From: Azolla pinnata
Taxonomy: Eukaryota > Streptophyta > Polypodiopsida > Salviniales > Salviniaceae
Length of the DNA: 64,000 nucleotides
Direction of reading: 5' to 3'
Assembly (NCBI GenBank): GCA_037176905.1
Contig: JBBBWG010010445.1
Location: 20,940 to 84,939 of the forward strand
Made by a program: the position numbers and the translations under genes. This document shows, piece by piece, positions 29,611 through 43,908 of this stretch. Position 1 is the first letter of the stretch, and each line of letters starts with the position of its first letter. The notes below the pieces were generated by a model. That model worked only from the letters and a program-made list of their open reading frames with translations, was not told the origin of the DNA and searched no databases.

Positions 29611-29918
29611 CCCCCTCGCCGAGGAAACGACGACGAAAGGTATGCACACCGCCTTCCTCTCTCGGATCTCACCCACAAGTTCTTTTTTTTTTTCTTCCTG
29701 CTTTCTCCTGTACTGTTGTTTTGATCTCTCTGCCTTCCTTAACCTACGCACACAGATTGCCCTCCTCCAAACGGAATCGCTGCGTTTTTTTCTTTCCCCC
29801 CGTTTGCTTCAGTCCTCCGGTTCTCCTTCAGCTGCCCTCTCGTGCCCTTCAAGCGGTGGATGGATTCGAGATAGGTTCCTCTTTGCAGAGTTTTATAGAG
29901 CCAGAGTTTTCCCCTCCC

Positions 29919-32900
29919 ATGAAGCCCCGGAAGAAAAGAGGCGCGGACCCGGTAACCGAGCTCTTCTTTTTTCCTCTTGGCTTTTCTTCATATTTTGGGG
30001 GTCTGTTCCTTTCGTTTCTTCTATGTTATGCACAAACGGGGATGTAGTTATGATGTGCTTATACGTATGCATCATCAGAATCGGGCTTGAATTGGAGAAG
30101 GAAGTGCATGCTGCGATATCCATTTTGTATTCACTCTGTGAGCGAATGAGGTCTATTGAATCCGTGTTCTGGTCCTGTAGTTACTGCATATCGCGTGGTC
30201 ACTTGGCATTAATCATGATGTATGTGATCTCAATCTGTATGTACATAACTTGTTTAGTTCATCACGACATATGTTTAGGCCATGGTCTTATATCATCATA
30301 TGCATCGAGGATTTCATGGGTCCTCTTACTCTTCAACCTTACACACCTATTATGGGTCATAACCTTACACACCTATTATGACCTGAACTATGCTAGTGGT
30401 TGGACTATTAGTCCTTCAACCAGTCTATTCACTGTTTATGATCTACATCATCTTATGCTAGATACCACTATTGCATGACTTGATCCATTCGCTGTCTTCA
30501 ATCACTACATATGTTGTAATCCATCATTGTACCGTTGTTTACTCTAGTTATTCATGTCACATTTTTTATCTTCGTAAAGCATGCAGACTTAATCTAGGTG
30601 GTCTAGTAGGAGAATCATCTTTTGTACGCTCTAATCTGTCGCTATTATCAGCTTAGAATAATGCAATATCTGCTCAATTCCTCGGTTATTGACTGAGAAA
30701 AATTTAAATGTATGTTGTTCCTTGTTGCTTTTCCGCAGCCAGAAAATGTCAAGAAATTTATATCGATTGTTACCAGTACCCCTTTGGAGAATATCCAAAA
30801 TCCACTGTCTGGTTTCTGTTGGAATTATGAAAAGGTAAAAGTTTGTGCTTGACACCATCGCCCATGCTATTGCTTGAAACTATTTTATGATTTGCCTTGT
30901 TTTTTGTTGCAACTTGGGTCATAGGGAGATTATCATCACTGGATAGATCTCTTTCAGCACTTTGATCTCTTCTATGAGAAGTACATAAAGCCGAGGAAAG
31001 ACCTACAGCTGGAGGGAGACTTTCTAGAGCCGCAGGAGGAACTACCCGATGGCGCCCTTTTAGAGATTCTGAGAGTTTCTCGTATCATCTTTGAAAATTG
31101 TGCAAACAAATACCTCTACCGGTCACATGAGGTACTTCCATATCAAAGTGTTCTTAATTACTTTCAATAGGATGTTTTCTCACTTATCAAGGCATTATTG
31201 GAATGTTCAAAGTCCTACCTTGACTGTTGCTTTTGCTCCCCTAATGAAGTTTGTATTGGATATCTATACCATTTTTCTGTTCCTTTCAAGTTGTTAGGCA
31301 AGTAGTCTAATGTGGTGCTACATGTACAGGTGAGGTATGACGAGTCTCTGTCTGAAATTAGTTAGTGGATATGTTTGATGGAAAGCTGTGAATGACTGGA
31401 CTGAAACCCAGATGAAAGAAAACACGTCTAAAATAGACTTATTTTTGTGCTTGGTGCTTTAGGACTCACAGGTTTTAAATTTCTTGGCTGTGCACTTACT
31501 AAGAACAGATATATTGATGCTCAAAGTGGAAGATATGCCTAGTGGGTAGAAACACAATAAAATATTCATGCCAGAGAGGAGTATCACAGGGTGGGTTAAC
31601 AAGGAATACAGGGTGCACTGTAAATAAATCTGAATGGAGAGACTTGATGTAGACATCCCTAGCACTTAGTGTGGAAATTTCTGAAATTTATTAACATTGC
31701 CAGTGGAAGGCTCACTGGTGTAGAAAGCATAGTCTTTAGGGTAGTGTTACTCATATGCATTGAATAGTCGTGCCTAGGAGTCCAGGGATACCTTCTCTCT
31801 TAAAATCGTGAGATGCCATTTTCTACTATCAAAACTAATATTTTGTCCACGGCTTTCAGAATCTTTTGTCACTGCTTGCATCGACAAACCCTGTGATTGT
31901 CATTGCTGCGCTACAGACATTGGCAGCGCTCGTGAAAAAGCCAGCTCAATCCTCTAGGTCGGTTAGGTGGCATGGTGATTCAGTCTTTAATGGCCACCTC
32001 TTCGCTCTATCTCAAGGGTGGGGGGGCAAGGAAGAAGGGCTTGGGCTATTAGCATGTGCTGTTCAAGATGGTTGTGACCCCGATGCTTTTCAGCTGGCTT
32101 CTACCCTTCATTATGAGTTCTATGCAGATACCTTGCCAGGAGATTCCGAAGCAGTCTCACATCCAGGACTGCAGGTTATACATATTCCCAATGTACATAT
32201 GAGGCCAGAAAGTGATCTAGAGCTTTTTAAGCAGCTAGTTGATCAGTACCATATTCCTGTGAAACTCCAATTTTCTTTGATCACTCGTTTAAGGTTCGCG
32301 AGGGCATTTCATTCTCTAGAAATTCGAAGGCAGTTTATTTGCATTCGACTCTTAGCATTTACTGCTCTACTACAATCGAACCCTGATCATGAAGATCTCA
32401 CAGCATTTTTTGTTAATGAGCCTGAGTTTGTGAATGAATTGGTAGCACTTACGCTTTCTGAGGATGCAGTTCCCGAGGATATTAGGACATTAGCTGTTCG
32501 GGCCTTGGCTGCACAGGCTCAAGATCGCCCTCGCCAATCAAATGTCCTGAATGTTGTAAGTGCTGGTGGACATAGGGGTGTATTGCCGAGTCTGGTGCAA
32601 AAAGCTGTCGTCTCGTTAACAAACGAGTCAGGGACATGTTCTATTCCATTTGCAGAAGCTCTTCTTTTCCTGGTAACCGTTCTAGTTTCTTCATCTGCCG
32701 GTTGTGCAGCACTTAGAGAAGCTGGCCTCATTCCTACACTGCTACCCCTTGTAAAAGATACAAGAACAGAACATATTGATCTTGTAATATCTGCTCTGCA
32801 CATACTTGAATCTTTTATGGATTACAGTAATCCAGCAGGGAGTTTGTTCAGAGACCTGGGTGGCCTTGATGATACGATCACAAGGTTGCAGTATGAGGTA

Positions 32901-35900
32901 ACTCAAGTTGCGCACAGAAATGTAGATGAACAAGGAGAAATGGAGGTTTCAGACCAGGAGAAGGTTGATGAACCTGATAACAATGCTGTCAGCAGTAGTT
33001 CTCAGAATGAGGTACTCATTCCTTATCGTCGCCGACTATTGCTTAAAGCCTTGTTGCGGACAATTGCACTTGGAACATATGCTTCTGGTAATCCTACAAG
33101 GTTGCATGGTGCAGAGGAGAGTGCACTCCCTGCATGTTTGTGCATAATCTTCAGACACTCTAAAAAATTTGGAGGAGGTGTCTTTGCTTTGGCAGCCTCT
33201 GTGATGAGTGACCTTATAAATAAGGATCCTACCTGCTTTCCAACACTTGATGCTGCTGGTGTGCCAACTGCTTTTCTGGACTCCATAAATGCGGACGTTC
33301 TACCTTCTTCAGATGTTGTGGGATGCATACCTCATGCACTGGATGCTTTATGTCTTAACCATGCTGGTTTGCGGGCAGTTCTTGATTCTGGAGCCCTGGA
33401 GTGCTTTGTGAAGATATTCACATCCAAGGCTTATCTCAAAGCTTTGGGTGGGGATACACCAGCAGCAATAGCTTCAGGATTAGATGAACTGATGCGTCAT
33501 GCTCCCCCGTTGCGAGATCCAGGTGTAGATGCATGTATCAGCATACTCAATAGGATCAGGATGATTGGAGGTGCTGAGACACCAGAGGCAGAGGAATCCA
33601 ATGTGCCGACTCCCATGGATACGGATGTAGAACAGCTGGTGTCATGTAGCGACAAAGACGACGAAGCCAAAGCAGCACAAAATGAGGCAGAAGTTGATAT
33701 TGAATTATTTCTCCCTGAGTGCATAAACAACACTGTACAAATGCTTGAAACTATATTCCAAAATGCAGATACTTGCAGAGCATTTATTGAGAAGAAAGGC
33801 ATTGAAGATCTTCTTAAGCTCTTCACTCTGCCCCGGTTGTCAGTCTCATTTGGAGGATCTCCAGCTGCATACAACATGTTTTTGACATTTAGAGCGTTTT
33901 CATCGCAACACTCTGGTACTCTTGCAAAAGCAATTTGTAAAGCTATGACAGAGCATATGAAAAAAACAGCCGACTCCTTAGTCTGTATGAAACTCTCAGA
34001 TATGGAGGCTGAGACACGAAACAGTGTGGTAAAGAACCTATCCATAGCAGAGTATTTTCTGTCACTGGTGGCTTTTCTCGTGCGAAGTGTTTCTCCTATA
34101 ATGACAGAAATTAATACGACATGTAATGAGTTTTTTGATGCTGTTGGATATGTCCATAGATGGGTGCTGTGGCAGATTTCTCTTGTAGATGATGCAAAGA
34201 CTGAACCAACCAGAGATGAAGAATCTGCAAGAAAGTCACATATAACTGCAGAAACCGAGGGTGAGGTAAGAGACAACGAAGAAGAACCTGAAGCAACCCC
34301 TGTGCTTAGGTATGGAGGGGGGTCTCGAAGTCTCTGGGGATTTGAGTCTGATCTGATTCCGTTATTAGCAACAGAGCAACATGAGCGTCGCACTCGAAGA
34401 GAGACCCGATTAGGCCGTCTGGCACGTAATACTGCTGCTCGTTCTGTTCGTGGTGATTTGGAATCCAATGGGAATCCAGTGGAAATTATTTTGCCTCAAG
34501 AGTCTTCCAAACACAAGTCTGCAGAAACTATGTGCTATGAGATGCTCACAAGATTAGCTGTTGCAGCAAGAAGTTTATATGGTGCACTAGTCAAGGCCAT
34601 GGCAGTTCCTTCTCGTCATCGTGATGGTCATATTTCGGTGAATCCAGTAACAATGAATATTGCATCTCATTTAGCCACCCTCTTTCTGAGAAGTCTGGAG
34701 TTTACTGGAGTTGGAGGCACCTCTTCACCCTCATCATCTGAGACAGCAGTTTCTGTTAAGTGTAGGTATTTGGGTAAAGTTGTTGAAGATGTAATGGCTG
34801 TTGTAATGGACACTAGGAAGAAGAACTGCAATACAATCATGATTAACCACTTATATGCCCACGGTACACTCAAGGAGCTTTTGACCACATTTGAGGCAAC
34901 AAGTCAGCTTCTTTGGACCTCATTGCCCATGGAGGAAACGGGACATGTGGAAGTTGAGAAGGGTGTTAAGTTAAGTGGAGAATCATGGATTCTAGATACA
35001 TTAAAGAATTACTCTAGGTTGATGGACTACCTGGTCAACTCGGCAACACTTTTGGTGCCCTCACCCATGGTACAATTCTTGGTTCAGCATGTGAGTGGAA
35101 GGACCATTCCCATTCCAAGGGATCCGGAGCACTTTGTTTTGGCCCTTCAAGCTCAGGTTCTGGAAGCTGTTCTTCCATTGTGGAGTCATCCTATGTTTGC
35201 ACAATGTGATCTGTTATTTGTTGAATCAATTTTCTCCATTTTGAAGTACATTTACACAGATGTGACAGACACAAAGGTGCAACAAGCTGCAGATGTAGGT
35301 GCTGCAACTAGCAGGCAACACTCAGCCCCTCTAGATGAGTCTGCAATTTTACAAATTGTTGAAATGGGTTTTCCAAGAGCCAGAGCTGAGGAAGCAATGA
35401 GGAGGGTAGGGAACAATCGAGTTGAATTAGCTATGGAATGGTTGTTTGGCCATCCTGAAGAAATCGTGCAAGAAGAAGATGAGCTTGCTCGGGCCTTGGC
35501 ACTATCTCTAGGCAGTGGGAGTGAGTCAGCCAATGAACATACAAGTGACAAGGGAAACGATGGTGATGTTGAAGTCTCTAGACCCCGACTTCTTCCAGTT
35601 GATGATATGCTTGGATCTAGCTTAAATGTCGTTACTAGATCAAGTGCTCTAGTTTTTTCTGTAGCAGATTTAATTGTTACAATGTGCATACGCAACAAGG
35701 GTGAAGATAGAGAGAAGATTATTTTGTATTTACTTCAGAATCTGAAGTTATACAAGGCAGAGGATTCTATTACTGATGATTGTCCCTTGTCAACCATTTC
35801 TCATCTGCTGGCCTTAATCTTGTCGGAGGATACAGTGTCCAGAGAAGTTGCTGCCAAAAAGGGGATTGTGAACACTGCCCTTGATTTTCTTAGCTCCTTC

Positions 35901-38900
35901 AAGCCATTGTCAGTTACTGGAGATAAACCAATTGTACCAAAATGGGTTACTTCATTGCTACTAGTTCTTGACTCTATGCTACACTATAGACCCAAGCTTG
36001 ATTCGTCTTTGCAAAATGCTGTGGCTGGTTCAGATGAAACCACAACTGATGGTTTAAAGGTGAGTACTGGAGACCAACAAACTGTTGCTGCTGTAACACC
36101 TAAAAATTCTTGGGAGGCAATCTTGGGAAAACCCACTGGGTGTATGACTGAAGAAGAGCAGAAAAGGACAATGATGGTTGCCTGCAACCTGCTGTCTATG
36201 CCACTGTCTTCAGCAGCTGCACAGGCGATACTTCAACTATCTGCAAAGCTAACTAAGGTTCATGCTATTGCCATGCAGTTCCTTGATATAGGTGGACTAG
36301 CAGCATTACTCAGTCTACCTAGAACTTGCTTATTTCCTGGCTTTGACAATGTGGCCGCTGCAATAATTCGACATCTCCTGGAGGATCCTCAAACACTGCA
36401 ACAAGCAATGGAGTCAGAAATCCGGCATGTACTAACAACATCCCTGAGTCGTCACAATAACCGTATTTCTCCAAGGATGTTCTTGACAACAATGGCCAGG
36501 GTTGTTGCAAGGGATCCAGAGATATTTATGCAGGCTGCTTCAGCACTCTGTCAAATTGAAGAGTCTGGGGGAAGGCTGTATGTAGTATTATCCAAGAACA
36601 AGGAGAAGGAAAAAGAGAGAGAAAAGGATAAAGGTTCTGAGAGGGATAAGGAAAAGAAAGCTCGTGATGAGAACTCCTTGGGTGGTCTAAAGATTATGGA
36701 AGGATCAAAATCATTCAAGGGTCACAAGAAAGTGCCTCAGAGCTTCTCATATGTGATGGAACAACTTCTTGATGTTATTATTAATTTTGTACCTCCAGTC
36801 AAAGTGTCCATCGGATCCAGCATCCCAGTGGTTGCTTCTGCAATGGAGGTGGATGAGGCGGTTGTCAAAGATAAGGGAAAAGCAAAAGTAGATGATATAG
36901 AGAAATCTAACAAAACAGATAAACCAGAGAAAGTTTCTGTGTCAGAAACTTCTGCTGCTCTTGCTAAAGTAAACTTCATTTTGAAGTTGACTGCAGATAT
37001 TGTTCTCATGTATTCGTCATCTTCGACTGTTGTCATCAGGAAGGACAATGAGACAAGCCAAGGGAAGAGCTCTTTGCAAACTGAGGCTGTGGGTCATGGT
37101 GGTCTTCTGCATGGTATCCTTCACAAACTTGTACCCAATTTCGGCTCCAACACTGGGGAAAAATCACCTGACCATGAGTTAAGAGAGAAGCTTTCAAGCA
37201 AAGCAGTTCAGTTCCTTGTTGCAGTTTGTATGAGATCAGCTGAAGGTAGGAGGCGAATCTTTTCAGAAATTTCCAGAGCTCTTATCTGTGCTTCAAGGCC
37301 TCAAGTTTCAAACAATCAGGAGGGCACACAAGCTCCAGACAAACAGATGCGTGCTTTTGTTGATTTTTTGAACACAGTTCTTTTATCACACGCATCCTCT
37401 AGTGCTGGTCATTCCCCTGGCATTTCAATGGAAATGGCCAAAGCAATGCTTGAAATGGATATGGTGCATGCTCTTACTACTTTAATACAGGTGATTGACT
37501 TGGACCATCCCGATGCTCCTAAACTTGTCAGCGGTATTGCAAAAGCACTGGAAGCTCTAACACGAGCTGCTAGCTTAGGAGACATAACCGATTTCAAGAG
37601 AAACTCAGATAACAGTAGGGATGCGGATGACAGACTGCTCTTTTCCACTGCCCAAACTTCTGATTTCCAGCATGGCAGTGAGATGGAGGCATCACTTAGA
37701 GGAGACTTGCAAGTGGCTATCAGAGCTATTCTTGTGCATGATGAGATGCAGAATGATGAGCAGTTGGATCATGTAATGGGCTTGGATGAAGGCCCGAATG
37801 AAGAAGATGAGGAAGACGAGGAAGATGAGGAAGATGATGATGACGTGCACTTGGAAGCTGAAGATGAGGACTTTATGCATGATGCTGAAGAAGCAAGGGA
37901 TTTAGGTGCTACGGCTACAATGACATTTAGGATAGATCACGAGGGTGAAGATGACTTGGAGGAGGATGAGGATGATGAAGATATGGACGAAGATGCTGGA
38001 GAAGAGGAAGAAGAAGAAGAAGAGGAAGATGAGCAAGATGAGGATGAACTGGAAGATGAGGTTGCTTTGTCTCCTCCAGACACAGATGCTGAAGATCCTG
38101 ACCATCATGAGCTGGAGGAAGATGATATTGACGACATGTTTGAACCAGTGGAAGAGGGCGATAATGAACCAGTGGAAGAGGACGATGATGAATGGCGTGA
38201 AAATCGCATCATTGGGGTGCGATGGAGAGACGGAGCAAATGGCTTTAATCATATCCAAGTACTTGGTCATACAGATACTAACCAGGTTGATCCTTTTGAA
38301 GGTATGAACATTGATTATATGTTCGGTGCATTCCGCCGTCCTGGCAGTTTAGATCGACGCCGCGGATCCACCTATAGGTCATTTGATAGAACAGGAACTG
38401 AAATTACCCGAAGTTCTCGCCATCCTCTTTTGAACCGGCCAAATGTACCAGGATCAGGTGGGTTTTCTGTATCCTCTCCTTGGGCATCAACATCTGCTTT
38501 CTTAGGCCGAGAGGCCGAGGCAGTTTTAAATGATGGTCTAGATGTTTCTCAGCTCTATACATGGTATGATAGTACAATGGTTGATCATGTAGGAGATGGG
38601 CTCTTTGGAGATCGTGGGGTTGGAGGACAGGATGTATTCCTAGACTTTCCTATGTTACCTAGACTGGGAAGGCGAAGCAGTAGAGCGGATGGCCAATTCG
38701 GTAGCTGGACAGATGATGGTCAGCTGCAGGGAGGAGCTATTGATGTGGCTCTTGCACAAGCTTTCGAAGAGCAGTTTGTGGCTCATTTTTCTTCTTCTGC
38801 TTCAGGTGCTCAACCCTCTGGTGTAGCTGTTGCTGATATCCGTACATTAGAACCATCGATCAGCAGAGAGGAAATCATCAGTGCAACTCCAGCTAGTGAA

Positions 38901-41900
38901 CAGCCACAAGAGAATTCATCTGACCCGCCTATGAATGGATCTGAAGGGGTCCAGCAGAATCAAACTTCATCCCATAGTGCACTTAATGCTGGGGAGGGGG
39001 CAAATGAGCAGATTCCGACTGCAGGTCATGATGTGCAGATGCACGATGAACAGACAGGAGCAGGTGTAAACAATGTAGGAACTGCTGGTCAGAATGGTAA
39101 TGCTAGAGGAGCTGCAGTTGGCGAGAATCTGCAAGGCTTGGAGATGGAGGTAGGTAGTGCTGATGGCAGCAGTGTAAGTGGTAGCGCTGCTGTTTCAGAC
39201 ATTGTGGGTGAAACAACAAGACAGGTTGGTGTGCAGAATAGAGATGTGCAGGCAATGGATGTTCTTGATAATAGTGCTGAGCCTGTCCAGAACAATAGAA
39301 ATATAGAATCTGGCTCGGCAGAGCATGCGGAAGAAAGGAATGAATCATCACAAGAGGAGCATACAGACGTGCCTCTGAACTCAATCGATCCCACATTTTT
39401 AGAGGCCCTTCCAGAGGATTTGAGAGCTGAAGTATTAGCGTCTCAACAAACACCATCAACTAGTACTGTGGATCAGCAACCTCCATCTGTCCAGGATATT
39501 GATCCAGAGTTTCTTGCAGCTCTTCCTCCTGAAATCCAGGCTGAAGTTCTAGCACAACAGCAAGCTCAAAGGATAATTCAAGCTCATAACCTTGAAGGCC
39601 AGCCTGTGGATATGGACAGTGCATCTATTATTGCGACATTCCCAGCAGAGCTTAGAGAAGAGGTGTGAAAACATCCTCCCATGGTTTTTTCATTTTGTAA
39701 TTGTTTGCTCATGGTTTCTCTATCTCGACTGCAGGTACTGTTAACATCCTCTGAGTCTGTGCTTGCTGCGCTTCCTCCGGCGCTCCTAGCTGAGGCTCGA
39801 TTACTTCGTGAAAGGGCCATGAGCCAACTTCAATCTCGTAATATATTTGGCTTATCTCACAGACTTGGAGGTAGGCGCAATATAATGGAAATTGCTTCCA
39901 GAGGAATATCTGATGCTATAGATCGGGCTGTGGGAAGTGGATCGGAGGCAGGACGGAAAACAGGATCTAGTACAACACTATCTTCTGGTAACCAAGGAAA
40001 GGTAGAAGAAGGGAAACCTCTAGTCGACACTACTGCTCTCAAGGCTATTCTAAGACTGCTACGGTTAGCTCAGGTTTGGGTGACCTGTACTTTGCTGTTG
40101 GAGTGGGTTTTGTTTTTTGATCATATCTTACTTTTGTATATTTGTCATATTTTTCAGCCTCTTGGGAAGGGGATATTGCAACGTTTGCTCTATAATCTCT
40201 GTTCCCACAGCCTTACATGCGCAAATCTTGTCCAACTATTGCTGAATATGCTCCAACCTGATGGGGACAGATACTCTGGCAATGGATTATCCGTCGATGG
40301 GGCACCTGCTGATCGGCTTTATGGATGTCAATCCAATATTGTCTATGCACGGCCTCAGCTTTCAGGTTCGTACTGAAGGCAGCGCATCAGTTTGCTCTGC
40401 CATCTGTTGGAGTTTTCTGATTATTGTTTGTTCGTTTGTAGGAGTTCCCCCTCTTGTCTCCCGCCGAATATTGGAAATTCTTACTTACTTAGCTAAACAC
40501 AAGTCTTTAGTTGCACGTCTGTTACTGTATTTTGAACCAACAGCAAGCCATACAGGGAAGATGGAGGATTCAGCTCTGGTCAATGGAAAGGGTAAAGAGA
40601 AAATAGATGATGAGATGATGGATGCATCTTCTGGGGCAGATTTAAGGGGACAGATTCCTCTAATTCTCCTCCTGAAGCTGCTTAATCAACCACTGTATTA
40701 TAGAAGTAGTGCCCATTTGGAGCAGGTACACTTTGATTCCTGTTTATCGTAATATTTAAATGTTCGATGGTAACAGATCCTTTTGTTTCAGGTGTTGGGA
40801 CTGATTGAAGTTGTAACTGGCAAAGCTGGTGAAATGGTACCATCCCATAACCTGCCAACAGCTGCTTCTGCTGTTGAAACTAGCCAGGAACTTAGTGAAC
40901 GTCCTGAAGTTGGCACTTCTGAACCTATTGAGAGTGCTGCTACTGGGGCAGCGAGCAGTGGTCAGGATTCAGAAATAAGGTCAAGTGAGGACCAGGAGCA
41001 TTCAGAAACACCTTCTACTTCAGAACGAAAAATCGACCCCATCACTATCTTTCTTCATCTGCCTACTGAAGAACTTCGTAAACTGTGTTTACTTCTTGGC
41101 CGTGAAGGGTATCTGCTATATATATTCAATGGTTTCAACTTATGGAACATTCTACATACTTTGTACTTAGCCACCTTTGTTGTGCAGGCTCTCAGACTTG
41201 GCTTACTCACGAGTATCCGAAGTCCTAAATAAGGTTGCTGATATTGCACCACCTCATCGGTTTCTGTTTATCAAAGAACTAGCTGAGGCTGCTCAGAAGC
41301 TCAGTGGGCCAGCTATAAAGGAGCTTCACATGCTTGGTGATGCAAATAGTTCACAGCTTTATGCAGGTTCTACGGTTGGGTCATCTATATTGAGAGTTCT
41401 TTCGGCACTCAGTACTTTGAAGACGCTGGGTATGGTGAAAGAGGGTGGTCAAGATAGGGTATCTGACCAAGAGGAAGATGAATGCCATTCTGTCATAAGG
41501 GATTTGAATATTAGGATTGAACCTCTTTGGCAAACCCTGAGCTCTTGTGCAGTGAAGATCGAGAGCAGATTGATCACATCTCCATCTTCACCTGGCACTG
41601 CACTAGCAGCAGCCTCTGTTGGGAGTACTGCAGTCATGCCACCTCTCGCCCCTGGAACACAGAAAGTTTTGCCATTCATTGAAGGTTTTTTCATCCTTTG
41701 TGACAAGTTGAGATCATCTCCAGCATCTCAAGGGAACAATGAACTTCTTACTGCCACGGCTTGTGAGATAAAAGAGATTGCAAGTTCTATATCTACATCT
41801 GAGCCAGCATCCCTGCAACCCAGGAAGGCAGATGATAAGGGGGTAACGTTTGTTAGGTTCGCGGACAAGCATAGGCGTCTGCTCAATGCATTTGTGAGGC

Positions 41901-43908
41901 AAAATCCTGGGTTATTGGAGAAGTCACTTTCTCTGCTATTGAAGGCTCCTAGACTGATAGACTTCGACAATAAGAGGGCTTATTTCAAATCACGTATTAG
42001 GCATCAGCATGAGCAGCAACATTATGCTCCTTTACGTATAACAGTCAGACGAGCTTATGTCTTGGAAGATTCCTATAACCAATTGAGAATGAGAACTCCT
42101 GATGAATTGAAGGGTCGCCTTACTGTGCAATTCCAAGGAGAGGAGGGCATAGATGCTGGTGGGCTAACTAGAGAATGGTATCAGCTACTATCAAGAGTCA
42201 TTTTCGATAAGGGTGCCCTTCTTTTTACAACTGTTGGCAACGAATCTTCCTTCCAACCTAACCCAAACTCTGTCCTTCAGACGGAGCATCTGTCATACTT
42301 CAAGTTTGTGGGACGTGTGGTAGGATTCTTTAAACTTATTGGTTATGATTTCTCTTGTTGTTAAACAGGTTTTAACCAAAATATGTCTATTTTTATCAGA
42401 TTTTGTGATTCATTTTCTTGGATTTTCTTTTCTTTTGTGATTGATCAGAAAATCTAAGGAAGACCAACGGAGCATCTGTCTTAGATTTTCCTTTGTCATA
42501 CATTGTAACAAGACAATGCTAATTATTGCTGGACTGCATGTCTTTTTTGATCAGGTTGCCAAAGCCTTGTTTGACGGCCAGCTCTTAGATGTTTATTTCA
42601 CTCGATCCTTCTATAAGCACATCCTAGGAGTGAAAGTAACTTACCATGACATTGAAGCTGTGGATCCAGACTTCTTTAAGAACTTGAAATGGGTTCTTGA
42701 GGTAATGGTCAGATTGCTAATGTCGCGCATATCTCAATACATGATTGATAATCGTTATCTTTTTTGCAGAATACTGTAAATGAGAATCTGGGCCTTACCT
42801 TCAGTATTGATGCCGATGAGGAGAAACATATCCTCTATGAAAGAACTGAGGTAACTTTTACATACATTCCAAACAATTGGCATGTATTATGCACACATAA
42901 ATGATATTCTGAATGTAATCTATGCCTCGAAATCATCAAAGCTTGAATTGAGATTTTTAACAATTAACTGAATATTGTAGGTTATGGATCATGAACTTGT
43001 CCCTGGAGGTAGGAATATCAGAGTTACCGAAGAGAACAAGCATGAGTATGTGGATTTGGTTGCGGAACACAGGCTAACAACTGCTATACGGCCACAAATC
43101 AATGCCTTTCTTGAAGGGTTCAATGAACTTGTATCAAGAGATCTGATTACAATCTTCAATGATAAAGAACTGGAGCTGCTGATTAGTGGTCTTCCCGAGA
43201 TAGATTGTAAGTTTCATTTGTTATTCATCTTTGTTTAGTGTCACATGATTGAATCATTGCAGCTCCTGCCTCATAAGGAAAAGTTTGTGTGCAGTGGAAG
43301 ATCTGAAAGCAAACACAGAATATACTGGCTACACTGCTGCTTCACCTGTGGTCCAATGGTTTTGGGAAGTTGTGCAGGGATTCAATAAAGAAGATATGGC
43401 TCGCCTTCTGCAGTTCATAACTGGAACATCCAAGGTACACTATAACCAGGATTGTCTGTTCCATTGATGTAATCTTTTTTTTAGGCGTTCCTCCTTGTGT
43501 CGAACATGATCATGAAGCTTGGTCTTCTTTCCTTTTCTAGTTAATGCTCAATATTTTCTACCAAAGTATTGAGAACATACTCTGGTCCTTCCCTTTCCAG
43601 GTTCCTCTTGAAGGTTTCCAAGCATTGCAAGGAATCTCTGGTCCACAAAGGTTTCAGATTCACAAAGCTTATGGAGCTCCCGAGAGGCTTCCATCTGCGC
43701 ACACATGGTATATATATAGTGGGACCTGAATTCATGGTATTGATTGGGGATATTCCTGTTTCATTTTGTTGTAACGCGAGTGCATGGATAATTTTTGTTT
43801 GGCAGTTTCAATCAGCTGGACCTTCCCGAGTATGCCTCGAGTGAGCAGCTTCAGGAGAGGCTGCTTCTAGCCATTCATGAAGGCAGCGAGGGCTTTGGTT
43901 TCGGTTGA
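29919..43908 (+). CDS. UPL1: giant HECT-type E3 ubiquitin ligase, UPL1/UPL2 class
   Basis: Transfers ubiquitin from E2 to substrates through a catalytic Cys. Fifteen exons: 29919-29951, 30739-30834, 30925-31131, 31860-39662, 39735-40073, 40158-40365, 40442-40725, 40792-41108, 41188-42319, 42555-42701, 42770-42850, 42981-43206, 43295-43434, 43601-43707, 43806-43908. They join in frame to 3,740 aa, near Arabidopsis UPL1 (about 3,680). The N-terminal third has the conserved armadillo-like DUF908/DUF913 regions ([12 protein letters not shown]-type motif; here [12 protein letters not shown]). A UBA domain (about 1270-1312, [14 protein letters not shown]), a UIM (about 1316-1335, [12 protein letters not shown]), long Asp/Glu runs (about 2091-2226) and a DUF4414-type [11 protein letters not shown] / [11 protein letters not shown] pair (about 2618-2680) follow. 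The HECT domain (from about 3370) ends with catalytic Cys3707 in [13 protein letters not shown] and terminal EGFGFG. UPL1 versus UPL2 is not distinguishable by eye. Confidence 0.96.

Larger units (their letters stand above)
25930..29918. other. gene-poor region upstream of UPL
   Basis: About 4 kb without a recognisable gene. It holds a second telomere-like run (26317-26343), a C11 run near 26370, GCATGCATG words, a GTT repeat (26500-26541), TTC repeats (26618-26636 and 26716-26766), a CT repeat (26805-26833) and AT-rich DNA with TTAATTAATT words at 27.2-27.5 kb. A purine tract spans about 29468-29610. Two short open frames at 27962-28270 and 28399-28641 show no domain and were not called. The last few hundred bases are probably UPL promoter and leader. 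Confidence 0.55.

Noticed and set aside
33497-34468. 323-aa minus-strand ORF inside the large UPL exon
   Set aside because: Antisense of a conserved UPL region, no domain of its own.
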